A stretch of DNA of 64,000 nucleotides from NCBI GenBank assembly GCA_963849115.1, contig CAWKGK010000009.1, positions 186,001-250,000 on the forward strand. The letters run 5' to 3'. The notes beneath the pieces are model-generated. The model saw only the letters and a list, made by a program, of their open reading frames with translations, made no database searches and was not told the origin of the DNA. Positions 39,889 to 48,146 of this stretch are shown piece after piece (within the stretch, counting starts at the first letter, position 1; each line of letters starts with the position of its first letter). The DNA is from JACDAL01 sp963849115. GTDB lineage: Bacteria > Actinomycetota > CADDZG01 > WHSQ01. The position numbers and the translations under genes were made by a program.

Positions 39889-41889
39889 ATGAGCGACTCG
39901 AGAGGCCGCGCGGCGCGGCGCGCCGCAGAGCTTCGCAAGGAGATCGACCACCACTCCTACCGCTACCACGTCCTCGACGATCCGGAGGTAGCCGACGCTG
40001 AGTACGACGCGCTCATGGGCGAGCTCATCGCTCTCGAGACGGCCGACCCCTCGCTGATCATCCCCGAGTCCCCCACGCAACGTATCGGCGCTCCGCCCTC
40101 GGGCCTTTTTGCCCCCGTCGAGCACCTCACGAAGATGATGTCGCTGGACAACTGCTTCTCTTTGGAGGAGCTGCTCGCGTGGGGAGCACGGGTAGAGAAG
40201 GGCATCGGAGTGCCGGACTCTTACATCACCGAGCTCAAGATGGACGGCGTGGCCGTCAACCTCGTCTATCGCGACGGCCGATTCGACACGGGGGCGACTC
40301 GGGGCGACGGACGGACGGGGGAGGACATCACTTCGAACCTCAAGACGATCGCGTCCATCCCCCTGCGGCTGCGCGGCGAGCCGCCCCCGGTGCTCGAGGT
40401 CAGAGGCGAGGTCTACATGCCGCTGCGGGACTTCGCCAAGGTGAATCAGGGGCTCGAGGAACGCGGCGAGCGTCTTTTCTCCAATCCCCGCAACGCCACC
40501 GCCGGCTCACTGCGGCAAAAGGACCCGAAGGTAACCGCTAAGAGAAACCTGGCGCTGATCGTCCACGGGGTGGGGCGAGCCGAGGGTGTTCGCTTTCGCA
40601 CCCATTGGGAGGCACTCGAGGCGGTGCGTGGCTGGGGGCTCAGGACCAACCCGGAAAACCGCCGGCTCGCCGATCTCGATGAGGTTTACCGCGTCTGCTC
40701 TCACTGGGCCGAGCATCGCCACGATGTCGACTACGAGATCGACGGGATTGTGACGAAGGTGGACTCGATCGCGCAGCAGGATGAGCTGGGGTTCACCTCC
40801 AAGGCGCCTCGTTGGGCCATCGCCTACAAGTTTCCGCCGGAGGAGCGCACCACGCTCCTAAACGATATCCAGGTTCACATCGGACGGACCGGGGCGGCTA
40901 CTCCCTTTGCCCGGCTCGAACCCGTCTTCGTGGGGGGTGTGACCGTATCGACGGCGACTCTGCACAACGAGGACGAGGTCGCTCGCAAGGACGTGCGGAT
41001 CGGCGACACGGTCATCGTGCGACGCGCCGGGGACGTGATTCCCGAGGTGGTGGGGCCGGTTCCGTCACTGCGCACCGGGGACGAGAGGCCCTTTGCTATG
41101 CCGAAGACCTGCCCCTCGTGTGGATCCGACATCGTGCGGCCGGAGGGCGAGTCGGTGGCCCGTTGCATGGGGATCGACTGCCCGTCGCAGCGCATCGAGC
41201 GGATCTTTCATTTCGCCGCCCGCGGCGGCATGGACATCGAGGGCCTCGGCTACCAGACGATCTACGCGCTCATCAACAAGGGCTTTCTCCAGGACCCGGG
41301 CGACATCTACTCACTGACCAAGGAGCAGCTCCTCGAGCTCGAGGGGTTCGCCGACAGGTCGGCGTCGAACTTGGTGGAGGGAATCGAGAAGTCGAAAGCG
41401 AGGCCGCTGGCGAACCTCCTCATAGCTCTCAGCATCTTCCATGTCGGCGGGGCGGCGGCCGAGGAGCTCGCCGCCGAGGCGGGCTCTCTGGAGCGCCTGC
41501 AGGGGATGACCTACGAGGACCTGCTGGCGATGGAAGGGATAGGGCCGGTCATCGCTCGTTCGGTAATCAGTTTCTTCGCCCAAGAGCGCAACCTCGAGGT
41601 TCTCGACAAGCTGCGCCGGGCGGGCGTCAATACCAGGGGTGAGCGCCGGGACAGGAGTGGGCCTCTACAGGGCAAGACGTTCGTGCTCACCGGCTCGCTC
41701 ACGCGCCTCTCGCGCCAGGAAGCCCAGGCGGCTATCGAGAGCCGCGGCGGGAAAGTGACCTCGAGCGTGAGCAAGAAGACGGATTTCGTTGTCGCCGGGG
41801 AGTCTCCGGGCTCGAAGCTGGACAAGGCCGAGAGTTTCGGCACCACGATCCTCAACGAAGCTGCCTTCGAGGAGCTGCTCGGCTCGTAG
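39889..41889 (+). CDS. ligA: NAD+-dependent DNA ligase LigA
   Basis: 666 residues. Adenylation domain with the AMP-accepting lysine in ELKMDGVAVNLVYRDG (K114), TRGDGRTGEDITSN, OB fold (HIGRTGAATPFARLEPV), four-Cys zinc finger (CPSC ... RCMGIDCPSQ, about 407-430), helix-hairpin-helix repeats and a C-terminal BRCT domain (about 590-666). Seals nicks in replication and repair. ATG 39889 follows AGAGGAGGGAG; it has its own leader and terminator. Confidence 0.97.
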   Translation: MSDSRGRAARRAAELRKEIDHHSYRYHVLDDPEVADAEYDALMGELIALETADPSLIIPESPTQRIGAPPSGLFAPVEHLTKMMSLDNCFSLEELLAWGARVEKGIGVPDSYITELKMDGVAVNLVYRDGRFDTGATRGDGRTGEDITSNLKTIASIPLRLRGEPPPVLEVRGEVYMPLRDFAKVNQGLEERGERLFSNPRNATAGSLRQKDPKVTAKRNLALIVHGVGRAEGVRFRTHWEALEAVRGWGLRTNPENRRLADLDEVYRVCSHWAEHRHDVDYEIDGIVTKVDSIAQQDELGFTSKAPRWAIAYKFPPEERTTLLNDIQVHIGRTGAATPFARLEPVFVGGVTVSTATLHNEDEVARKDVRIGDTVIVRRAGDVIPEVVGPVPSLRTGDERPFAMPKTCPSCGSDIVRPEGESVARCMGIDCPSQRIERIFHFAARGGMDIEGLGYQTIYALINKGFLQDPGDIYSLTKEQLLELEGFADRSASNLVEGIEKSKARPLANLLIALSIFHVGGAAAEELAAEAGSLERLQGMTYEDLLAMEGIGPVIARSVISFFAQERNLEVLDKLRRAGVNTRGERRDRSGPLQGKTFVLTGSLTRLSRQEAQAAIESRGGKVTSSVSKKTDFVVAGESPGSKLDKAESFGTTILNEAAFEELLGS

Positions 41890-41965
41890 ATCTTCCGGAG
41901 TGGTGGAAACGATCCAGAGCAAGGCATCATGACCACTCGACGCGGCAGAAGATCGGTCGCTATAC

Positions 41966-42011
41966 AAAGAAGACCGGCGCAGAGGAGATCCTGCGCCGGT
42001 CTTCTTTTTTT
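41966..42011 (+). terminator. Intrinsic terminator of ligA
   Basis: AGAAGACCGGCGCAG and CTGCGCCGGTCTTCT form a perfect 15-bp stem with an 8-nt loop, followed by a T-run. It is a textbook Rho-independent terminator, 77 bp after the ligA stop, and because the stem flanks are A-rich and T-rich it may also work in reverse. Confidence 0.93.
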
Positions 42012-42284
42012 GGCCTGTTGCCGCCACTCGCTGTCTCTGATGAGCCCGGTGGACCAGATCCGGGACGAGGAACGGCGGTGAACCGGTGTGGATTCTGCCC
42101 GTGGCCCAAACCAATGGCCAGAACCCGAAATCGAGGCTTAAACCACTAGCAGCCGGTCACCTCACGAGGTCCGTCGGATCTATCGTTCAGTCTGGACCAC
42201 CTCCTCTCTCGCGTGCCTCAATGTTAACCACAAAAGGCACCGTAGGTGGCGCGATTTCCTCTAATGCGTACGGGAGCCGTGGGG
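42012..42284. other. Gene-free stretch between ligA and the hydratase genes
   Basis: About 270 bp. I see no convincing ORF, tRNA or repeat. It is less GC-rich than its surroundings near 42215-42270 (AATGTTAACCACAAAAGGCA region), which may contain upstream promoter elements for the hydratase operon. Confidence 0.5.
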
Positions 42285-42290
42285 TAGCGT
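42285..42290 (+). promoter_or_regulatory. -10 box of a probable leaderless promoter for the hydratase operon
   Basis: TAGCGT, 6-nt spacer, ATG 42297, no Shine-Dalgarno sequence. Confidence 0.45.
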
Positions 42291-42296
42291 GCCCGC

Positions 42297-42761
42297 ATGG
42301 GAGTCGGCGAGGAGGCGTCTGGGACGGAGACCGAGATCGTCTTCGAGCTCCCGGTTGAGCGAGGCAAGGTGCGCGAGTTCGCTCTAGCGGTAGCGGAGGA
42401 CAATCCGATTCACTTCGACGTCGAGGAGGCGCGCAGACAGGGGCTTCCGGACATCGTCGCCCCCCCGACATTCACGGTCACGCAGATGTGGCAGGTGCCG
42501 CGCGAGGAGCGAGAGCGGCGACTCGGCGCCAACTTGGCCTACGAACGCGTGGTGCACGGCGAGCAAGAGTTCTTCTATCAGCGGCTTCCGATCGCGGGTG
42601 AGGTTCTCACGGGCCGCATGCGGATCGCTTCGGATGTCACCAAGCGAGGGCGCCGTGGTGGGGTGATGCGGGTGGTGACCTACGAGTCTCTCTTCACCGA
42701 CAGGTCGGGCGCCGAGGTCGTGAGGGCCCTCTACACGCTCATGGAGCTGCCCCCCTCGTGA
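42297..42761 (+). CDS. MaoC-like N-terminal (FAS1_DH) hydratase, HadA-like
   Basis: 154 residues, hotdog fold of the FAS1-dehydratase-like family: FALAVAEDNPIHFDVEEARR, VAPPTFTVTQMWQ, RVVHGEQEFFYQRLPIAGEV. In mycobacteria HadA of this type pairs with HadB to dehydrate (3R)-hydroxyacyl-ACP in FAS-II. The next gene is HadB-like and overlaps by GTGA, matching a heterodimer. Confidence 0.8.
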   Translation: MGVGEEASGTETEIVFELPVERGKVREFALAVAEDNPIHFDVEEARRQGLPDIVAPPTFTVTQMWQVPREERERRLGANLAYERVVHGEQEFFYQRLPIAGEVLTGRMRIASDVTKRGRRGGVMRVVTYESLFTDRSGAEVVRALYTLMELPPS

Positions 42762-43210
42762 ACGTCCCGTCCGACTTGCGGCTCGGCGATGTGTTCTCCG
42801 GCATGGAGCTAGCAGAAGTGGTGTTCGGCCCCCTGGAGCGCGCGGACATCGTTCGCTACGCCGGCGCCGCGGGGGACTTCAACCCCATCCACATCGACGA
42901 CACCTACGCGCAGGGGGCCGGGGCGCCCATGGCTTTCGCCATGGGAATGCTCCCGGCGGGCTACCTCGCTCACGCCGTTGGTGACTGGGTCGGAGGGCCC
43001 CAGCACCTCAGGCGCTTTCGGGTTCGCTTTCTCACCCGGGTATGGCCGGGAGACGAGATCGTCTGCTGGGGACGAGTCGATGAGATCGAAGGAGGCCTCG
43101 TGAAGGTGCGCTTCGAAGCCGACCGGCGGGGGCCGGGGCCACGGGAGCTCGCGCTGCCCGTACGCGAGCCCGCTCTCACCGGCGACGCCGACGTCGAGGT
43201 GAGCGCCTGA
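42758..43210 (+). CDS. MaoC family hydratase, HadB-like
   Basis: 150 residues. Hotdog fold with the hydratase-2 catalytic motif: AGAAGDFNPIHIDDTYA carries the Asp and His, followed by FAMGMLPAGYLAHAVGDWVG and the RVRFLTRVWPGDEI strand. The upstream partner lacks this exact motif, so this subunit probably supplies the active site. Confidence 0.82.
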   Translation: MNVPSDLRLGDVFSGMELAEVVFGPLERADIVRYAGAAGDFNPIHIDDTYAQGAGAPMAFAMGMLPAGYLAHAVGDWVGGPQHLRRFRVRFLTRVWPGDEIVCWGRVDEIEGGLVKVRFEADRRGPGPRELALPVREPALTGDADVEVSA

Positions 43211-43212
43211 AG

Positions 43213-44037
43213 ATGGGGCTCAACCAGGCGCTCATCGGGAAGCGCTATGACGGTGGTGGCTACGAGGTCACGGCCGAGGCCATCGCCCGCTATGCGGAGG
43301 CCACCAACGATCCCAACGAGGGCTACCGCGGCCCGGCCCCCGTGGCGTCGCCGGTCTTCGGCATCGTGCCCGCATTCCCTACGATCATGAGCGCGGCTCG
43401 GGATCCAGAGCTCGGCGCGGACCTCCTGCGGCTGGTCCACATCTCAGAAGAGCATGTCATCCATCATCCGCTGCGAGCCGGCGACGTTCTGGCGGTGAGC
43501 GCCGAGCTGGCCTCGATCTCGGAGGACGAGACCGGAGAGCGTTTCACGGTCGAGGTCGAGCTTGAAGCGGAGGGGCGGGTCGCCATACTCGTGCGGGCGA
43601 CGATGCTTATCAGGGGAGGGGCCGCCCGTCGCAGGCGGCAGGCGGCCCCCAGGGACTCGGGCTCCAAGACGTCTCCGGAGATACTCGGCGAGCGGCCCCT
43701 CCGAATCGATGACGACCAACCCCTGCGTTACGCGGAGGCGTCCGGGGACCGCAATCCGATCCACCTCGACGAGGCCACCGCGCGCTCCGCCAAACTTCCC
43801 GGCGTCATAGTCCACGGCATGTGCACGATGGCGATGGCGACCACCGGTGTGGTCGATGAGCTGGCCGCAGGCGACCCGGGCAGGGTCCGGTTGGTGGCCG
43901 CCCGCTTCGCCAAGCCCGTGTTCCCGGGCCAGGACCTGCGCGCGCGCTGGTGGCGATCAGACGACGACTACGAGTTCGACGTGGTCAATCGGGTGGGAGT
44001 TTCGCTGCTCGAAGGTCGAGCGAGGGTGGCCGGGTGA
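43213..44037 (+). CDS. Fused double-hotdog MaoC-type dehydratase
   Basis: 274 residues. The N-terminal half (about 1-140) is HadA/FAS1_DH-like (AEAIARYAEATNDPNEGY, FPTIMSAA). A linker rich in Arg (about 135-155) leads to a HadB/MaoC-like half (about 160-274) with YAEASGDRNPIHLDEATAR, GVIVHGMCTMAMAT and ARFAKPVFPGQDL. It reads like a fusion of the two preceding proteins. Two bases follow the previous stop. Substrate could be an acyl-CoA or acyl-ACP. Confidence 0.82.
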   Translation: MGLNQALIGKRYDGGGYEVTAEAIARYAEATNDPNEGYRGPAPVASPVFGIVPAFPTIMSAARDPELGADLLRLVHISEEHVIHHPLRAGDVLAVSAELASISEDETGERFTVEVELEAEGRVAILVRATMLIRGGAARRRRQAAPRDSGSKTSPEILGERPLRIDDDQPLRYAEASGDRNPIHLDEATARSAKLPGVIVHGMCTMAMATTGVVDELAAGDPGRVRLVAARFAKPVFPGQDLRARWWRSDDDYEFDVVNRVGVSLLEGRARVAG

Positions 44038-44060
44038 GCCCTGGAACACTCGGGCACCTG

Positions 44061-44140
44061 AGTGGTGAAATGCCCTTCTTGTGCGATCGACCACCGATTC
44101 GGTGGTGAAACGCCCTGGTTGTGCGATCGACCACCTATCT
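44061..44140. repeat. 40-bp tandem palindromic repeats, family B, units 1-2
   Basis: Units 44061-44100 and 44101-44140. Both share GTGGTGAAA, GCCCT and TTGTGCGATCGACCACC; each is an imperfect palindrome with GGTGGT / ACCACC ends. The same 40-bp period recurs at 51231-51310. It lies between the converging dehydratase and rhomboid genes. Confidence 0.82.
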
Positions 44141-44151
44141 GTGGGCCCGCT

Positions 44152-45015
44152 CTAGAGGCCCACGCAGGTGAAATTCGCCGTCTTCCAGGCCACCAGGATC
44201 ACGCCGAGCGCGATCACGAACGCGAGCGAAGCCAAGTCCACGAACGCTCCCCGTCGCCCCTTGTAGGCGTCGAATCCCGCCCCCACCATGATGCCGCCGG
44301 CGAGGCCTCCGAGGTGGGCAAGGTTGTCGATTCCGGGGACGATGAAGCCGAAGGCGACATTGATCATCACCAGGATCGTGATGCTCTTGAGATAGCCACG
44401 CACGAACGCCGAGCGGCGCCGGTTGTAGAGATAGATCAGCAGGGCACCGACCACTCCGAAAATGGCCCCCGAAGCACCCACCCCCAGAGCCGGACAGGGT
44501 CCGAACGCGTAGGAGGCCGCTCCTCCGAGAAATCCTGCGACCACGAACAAGCCCACGAATCGGGAGGTGCCGAAGGCGCGCTCGACCTCGGGACCGTAGA
44601 GCCACAGGACATACATGTTGAGTCCGATGTGCCATAGCGAGCGCGGGGCGTGCAACAGCATGGGGGTGAGCAGGCGGTACCACTCCCCGTCCGCGATGGC
44701 CGGCTGGAAGGAGCCGAGGGAGCGGATGATGCCGGGGTTGAAGGTCTCTACGAACCAGAAGAAGACGCACACCGCGATGATCACCATCGTCGCCGGAGAG
44801 GTCTTCGCCCCCACCGAGCGCACCTTGCGCTGTGAGCGCCGGGCCTCGGCCACGCACTCGGGGCAGTGCTGGCCGACGGAGGCGGGGATCGCACAGCGGC
44901 CGCAGATGGGGCGGTCGCAGCGGGTGCAGCGGAGCCGCGTGGGGACGTCCGGGTGGCCGTAGCAGTAGGTCTGCTCGGCGTGGTCCAGCGTCTGCTCGGG
45001 GGTCTCTGAGGCCAT
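44152..45015 (-). CDS. Rhomboid family intramembrane serine protease with N-terminal zinc finger
   Basis: 287 residues. The N-terminal B-box-like zinc finger (about 15-60: CYGHP, CTRCDRPICGRC, CPEC) precedes a six- or seven-helix rhomboid domain with the catalytic serine in GVGASGAIFGVVG (about 180) and the histidine in DNLAHLGGLAGG (about 238). Zinc-finger rhomboids of this layout are common in actinobacteria. Substrate unknown. Confidence 0.9.
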   Translation of the reverse strand: MASETPEQTLDHAEQTYCYGHPDVPTRLRCTRCDRPICGRCAIPASVGQHCPECVAEARRSQRKVRSVGAKTSPATMVIIAVCVFFWFVETFNPGIIRSLGSFQPAIADGEWYRLLTPMLLHAPRSLWHIGLNMYVLWLYGPEVERAFGTSRFVGLFVVAGFLGGAASYAFGPCPALGVGASGAIFGVVGALLIYLYNRRRSAFVRGYLKSITILVMINVAFGFIVPGIDNLAHLGGLAGGIMVGAGFDAYKGRRGAFVDLASLAFVIALGVILVAWKTANFTCVGL

Positions 45016-45232
45016 GCCTCGCTCTCGTCTTGTCGGTGGGCGGGCTCAGCCCAATCGTCCCACAGGGAGCCACCTAAGGGTGAAGGTACGTCTAGGCCCC
45101 ACCGGCCCCGGCCCCCCGGTCCCCGGGGTCCCAGCCAGCCCCTGAGCTCGCTCTAAGCCAGATCAGGGGCGGATTCCGCAGGTTTCCCGACACAGAGCCG
45201 AATCAGGGGCGGCCCGTGCGGTGCTGGAGTGT

Positions 45233-45261
45233 TTGCTGTTAACTCGTGTGATTTTTGTTAT
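45233..45261 (+). promoter_or_regulatory. Sigma-70-type promoter for the lipoprotein-kinase operon
   Basis: TTGCTG (45233-45238), 17-bp spacer, TGTTAT (45256-45261), about 37 bp before ATG 45298. Upstream, 45016-45232 is gene-free and contains two copies of ATCAGGGGCGG (near 45163 and 45202) of unknown meaning. Confidence 0.55.
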
Positions 45262-45297
45262 GTTTGTCCCCGTTGATCTCCCGGGGCTTGGAGGCGC

Positions 45298-45750
45298 ATG
45301 GTGTTCACCGTCGCAAGAAGGATCGCAGTCCTACTCCCGCTGGCGCTGCTGCTGGTCGCCTGCGGACGCTCAGACGCCGTCGACACTGCCACCCGCACGT
45401 CGTCGGCGGCGCGCGACACCGCCGCAGAGGCGCTCGCTCGCGTGGCGGAGCTCGAGGCCGAGGTATCGCAGCTGCAGATCCTCTCTGACCGGGCCGAGTC
45501 CGCTGCCGAGAAGTTGTCCAAGCAACTCAGCGCCGACGCGGCGGAGGACCGAGAGGCCGACAAGGTCCGCTTCACCTCTCTCAAAGAGGCTTTGGGCAGC
45601 GTCAAGTCGTCGTTGCGGGAGGCGTCTGATGCGGCCGAAGCGGCCGGGCGCCGTGCGGAGAACGCGGCCCTCGCATCCGACGCTTTGAAGCGATCGGTAG
45701 CGGTTCTCGAAGAGAGGCTCGACTACCACCTCAAGCATTCGAGGCGCTGA
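45298..45750 (+). CDS. Coiled-coil lipoprotein
   Basis: 150 residues. Signal peptide (VARRIAVLLPLALL) with lipobox LLVAC (lipidated Cys at residue 22), then a long Ala/Glu/Ser-rich coiled coil to the end. Superficially like Lpp or periplasmic spacer proteins; no enzyme motif. ATG start, preceded by GGAGG. It overlaps the kinase start by one base (TGATG), so it may belong to the kinase's envelope-sensing system. Confidence 0.75.
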   Translation: MVFTVARRIAVLLPLALLLVACGRSDAVDTATRTSSAARDTAAEALARVAELEAEVSQLQILSDRAESAAEKLSKQLSADAAEDREADKVRFTSLKEALGSVKSSLREASDAAEAAGRRAENAALASDALKRSVAVLEERLDYHLKHSRR

Positions 45751-47585
45751 TGTCCCGCCTCATGCAGGACCTCGTCGGACAGACACTGTCCGGCCGCTAC
45801 CGGCTTATCTCACGTCTGTCCACCGGGGGCATGGGCGAGGTTTACCGAAGTCACGATGTGCTCCTGGACAGGTCGGTGGCGGTGAAGGTCTTGCATCCCT
45901 CGCTCGCACACGACCCCGAGCTCGTGGAAAGGTTCAAGGACGAAGCACGAGCGGCGGCCCGCCTCACCCACCCCAACATCGTCGCGGTGTACGACTGGGG
46001 CTCGACCGAGGATCAGACCTACTACATGGTCATGGAGTACGTGGCCGGCAACGACTTGCGCGATGTGCTGGTGGCGCGTAGCTCTCTGGAGCCGGCGCAA
46101 GCAGCCGACATCATGGCTGCGGTGTGTGATGCGCTGGCCGCCGCCCACGCCGGCGGCCTCGTTCATCGAGACGTCAAGCCCGAGAACATCCTCATCGCTC
46201 GAGATGGGACCGTGAAGGTTGCGGACTTCGGCATCGCGGTCGTGGTTGACGCGGACAGAACGGGCCCGGGCGGGGGCATCCAGGGGACTCTGCGTTACCT
46301 GTCGCCCGAGCAGGCGCAGGGCTTCGAGGCGTCGTGGGCTTCCGACATCTGGGCCTCGGGAGCGGTTCTCTCGGAGTTGCTCACCGGCCTCCCGCCTTCT
46401 CACGGCGCAGGAGCGGACCTGCTGGCCCGGCGCGCCGAAGAGCAGCCCGTTGCCCCCTCTCGACTGGCTCCTCAGGTGCCTTCCCAGCTCGACGAGATCG
46501 TGCTGAGGGCGTGCGCACTAGACCCCTCCCGGCGCTTCGAGGATGCCTCTTACATGGCCCATGCGCTGAAGCGAGTTGCCGTGCGCTCCCTGCCCGACGC
46601 GCCCCCGCTGGACTCGCTCGTGGCCGAGCTGACCGGCGAGATCAACGTGACCGCCGTGCGCGGCCCCCGTTCTCACCGCCGGCGCAAGGGACGAATCAGG
46701 AGGTTCATGTGGGGCTTGCTGAGGCTCATGCTTCTGTTGGTCGTGCTCGCCGTCGTCGCACTGGGCGGTGCGCGGGCGGCGCCGTTCCTGTTCGGCCCCG
46801 CCACCGTGGACGTGCCGGAGGTGACGGGCCTTCGCCTTGCGGTGGCGTCCCACCGGGCGGACATATTGGGGCTCGAGGCACGCATCGCCGAACGCCGCCG
46901 TGTCCCCTCGACGCCCCGCAACCGAGTCATCGCCCAGTCCCCCAGCGGCGGCAGCGTCAAAGAGGGTGCCGTGCTGTCGTTGGTGGTGTCCGCAGGGCCC
47001 CCGCTGAAGCAGGTTCCCCCGCTGGTGGGAAAGAGCCACAAGGCCGCAGAGCGGTCGTTGCAACGCGCCGGCCTGGTGGTGGGGAAGACGACCGAACGCT
47101 ATTCCTCGGAGCAGGCGGGCCTCGTCGCCGTCCAGATCCCGGCCGGAGGCCTTCTCGAGCTCGGCGACGAGGTCGCGCTCGTGATCAGCAAGGGCCCGCG
47201 TCCCCAAGAGGTCCCCGCGGTCGCCGGTCTCGACATTCACAAGGCGGCCAAGATGCTCAAGGAGGCGGGCTTCGTCGTCACCCTGTCCAGGGACTATTCC
47301 GATGATGTGGCCGAGGGCAAGGCGGCGGAAACTCGCCCCGCCGGCCCCCTGCCTGAGGGCAGCGAGGTCGAGCTGGTGCGCTCCCTCGGCCCCCGTTTCG
47401 AGACACTCGACATGCCGGATGTGCGCGGCCTCGCGGCAGCCGAAGCCGTGGCCAGCCTCGAGGACTCCGGGCTCAGGGCTCGGACGGTGGACTCCTGTGG
47501 GGGCGGGGGAGTCGTGGCCGACACCGACCCGATTGCGGGGACGCCCGTGCGCGAGAACGATGTCGTCGCGCTATTCCTCTGCTGA
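45750..47585 (+). CDS. Ser/Thr protein kinase with four extracellular PASTA domains (PknB-like)
   Basis: 611 residues. Kinase domain about 12-275: glycine loop STGGMGEVY, VAVKVLH lysine, HRDVKPENIL, DFG in VADFGIAV, and SPEQAQGFEAS. Basic juxtamembrane run (HRRRKGRIRR), one membrane helix (about 325-345), then four PASTA repeats (from about 350) that bind peptidoglycan or lipid II in relatives. The APE region reads LSPEQAQG. No FtsW/PBP/FHA neighbours as in the classical pknB cluster. The fourth PASTA holds two Cys (residues DSCGGGG and the final C). Confidence 0.93.
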   Translation: MSRLMQDLVGQTLSGRYRLISRLSTGGMGEVYRSHDVLLDRSVAVKVLHPSLAHDPELVERFKDEARAAARLTHPNIVAVYDWGSTEDQTYYMVMEYVAGNDLRDVLVARSSLEPAQAADIMAAVCDALAAAHAGGLVHRDVKPENILIARDGTVKVADFGIAVVVDADRTGPGGGIQGTLRYLSPEQAQGFEASWASDIWASGAVLSELLTGLPPSHGAGADLLARRAEEQPVAPSRLAPQVPSQLDEIVLRACALDPSRRFEDASYMAHALKRVAVRSLPDAPPLDSLVAELTGEINVTAVRGPRSHRRRKGRIRRFMWGLLRLMLLLVVLAVVALGGARAAPFLFGPATVDVPEVTGLRLAVASHRADILGLEARIAERRRVPSTPRNRVIAQSPSGGSVKEGAVLSLVVSAGPPLKQVPPLVGKSHKAAERSLQRAGLVVGKTTERYSSEQAGLVAVQIPAGGLLELGDEVALVISKGPRPQEVPAVAGLDIHKAAKMLKEAGFVVTLSRDYSDDVAEGKAAETRPAGPLPEGSEVELVRSLGPRFETLDMPDVRGLAAAEAVASLEDSGLRARTVDSCGGGGVVADTDPIAGTPVRENDVVALFLC

Positions 47586-47981
47586 GGGCAGCACCTTCCA
47601 GGCTGTGAGCGTCTCCGCCAGGCGGGGTGTGCAGTCGAGCGTCGAGATCTCCTCCAGCGGGACCCAGCGGGCCTCGGCGGCATCCTCTCCGGCGCGGGGC
47701 TCGGCCGCCGCACCCAGCACCTCGCCGATGTAGTCGAGCACCACATAGTGGATATCGCCGACGGCTTCGTAGACGCCGAGGAGGGCCGAGACCCTCACGT
47801 CAAGCCCGGTCTCCTCCAGCACCTCGCGTGCCGCCGCCTCCACCAGGCTCTCGCCGTGCTCGAGCCGGCCCCCAGGCAGCGACCACAGGCCTTGGGCGGG
47901 CTCCCGGCCCCGGCGCACCATCAGCAGGGCCCCATCTCGTACCACCACGCAGCCCACCCCCACGAACGGCCCCTCCTTCAC
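47571..47981 (-). CDS. Nudix hydrolase (ADP-ribose pyrophosphatase-like)
   Basis: 136 residues. Nudix box GGRLEHGESLVEAAAREVLE plus EETGL, and GLWSLPGG before it. Such short Nudix proteins act on ADP-ribose, 8-oxo-dGTP or similar; substrate not assignable. It overlaps the kinase end by 15 bp (tail to tail). GTG 47981 with TANNNT 6 nt upstream. Confidence 0.87.
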   Translation of the reverse strand: MKEGPFVGVGCVVVRDGALLMVRRGREPAQGLWSLPGGRLEHGESLVEAAAREVLEETGLDVRVSALLGVYEAVGDIHYVVLDYIGEVLGAAAEPRAGEDAAEARWVPLEEISTLDCTPRLAETLTAWKVLPSAEE

Positions 47982-47987
47982 GGCCGC

Positions 47988-47993
47988 ATGCTA
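47988..47993 (-). promoter_or_regulatory. -10 box of a probable leaderless promoter for the Nudix gene
   Basis: TAGCAT on the minus strand, 6-nt spacer, GTG 47981. Confidence 0.45.
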
Positions 47994-48053
47994 CCCGTGC
48001 CTTCAAAACGGCCCCCACTCCGTTCTCGCGATCCTCCAGCGGATCGCTTGCGC

Positions 48054-48103
48054 GTTTTGAGCGCTTCTCGGCGCGGTTTTCCGCGCTCTGAGGCGCTCAA
48101 AAC
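48054..48103. repeat. 50-bp palindromic element between divergent genes
   Basis: Outer arms GTTTTGAGCGC (48054-48064) and GCGCTCAAAAC (48093-48103) are perfect; an inner hairpin CGCGG-TTTT-CCGCG sits at 48072-48085. A related CTTCAAAACGG occurs at 48001. Only one full copy in the window. Confidence 0.7.
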
Positions 48104-48132
48104 CGAAGACCGGCGCGAAACACGGGCCCGAT

Positions 48133-48138
48133 TACGCT
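48133..48138 (+). promoter_or_regulatory. -10 box of a probable leaderless promoter for the DMT transporter
   Basis: TACGCT, 8-nt spacer, GTG 48147, no Shine-Dalgarno sequence. Confidence 0.4.
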
Positions 48139-48146
48139 GAGCCTCC

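Noticed and set aside
42012..42284. tRNA or small RNA in the ligA-hydratase gap
   Set aside because: No acceptor/T-loop pattern (GGTTC-type) or strong fold was seen.
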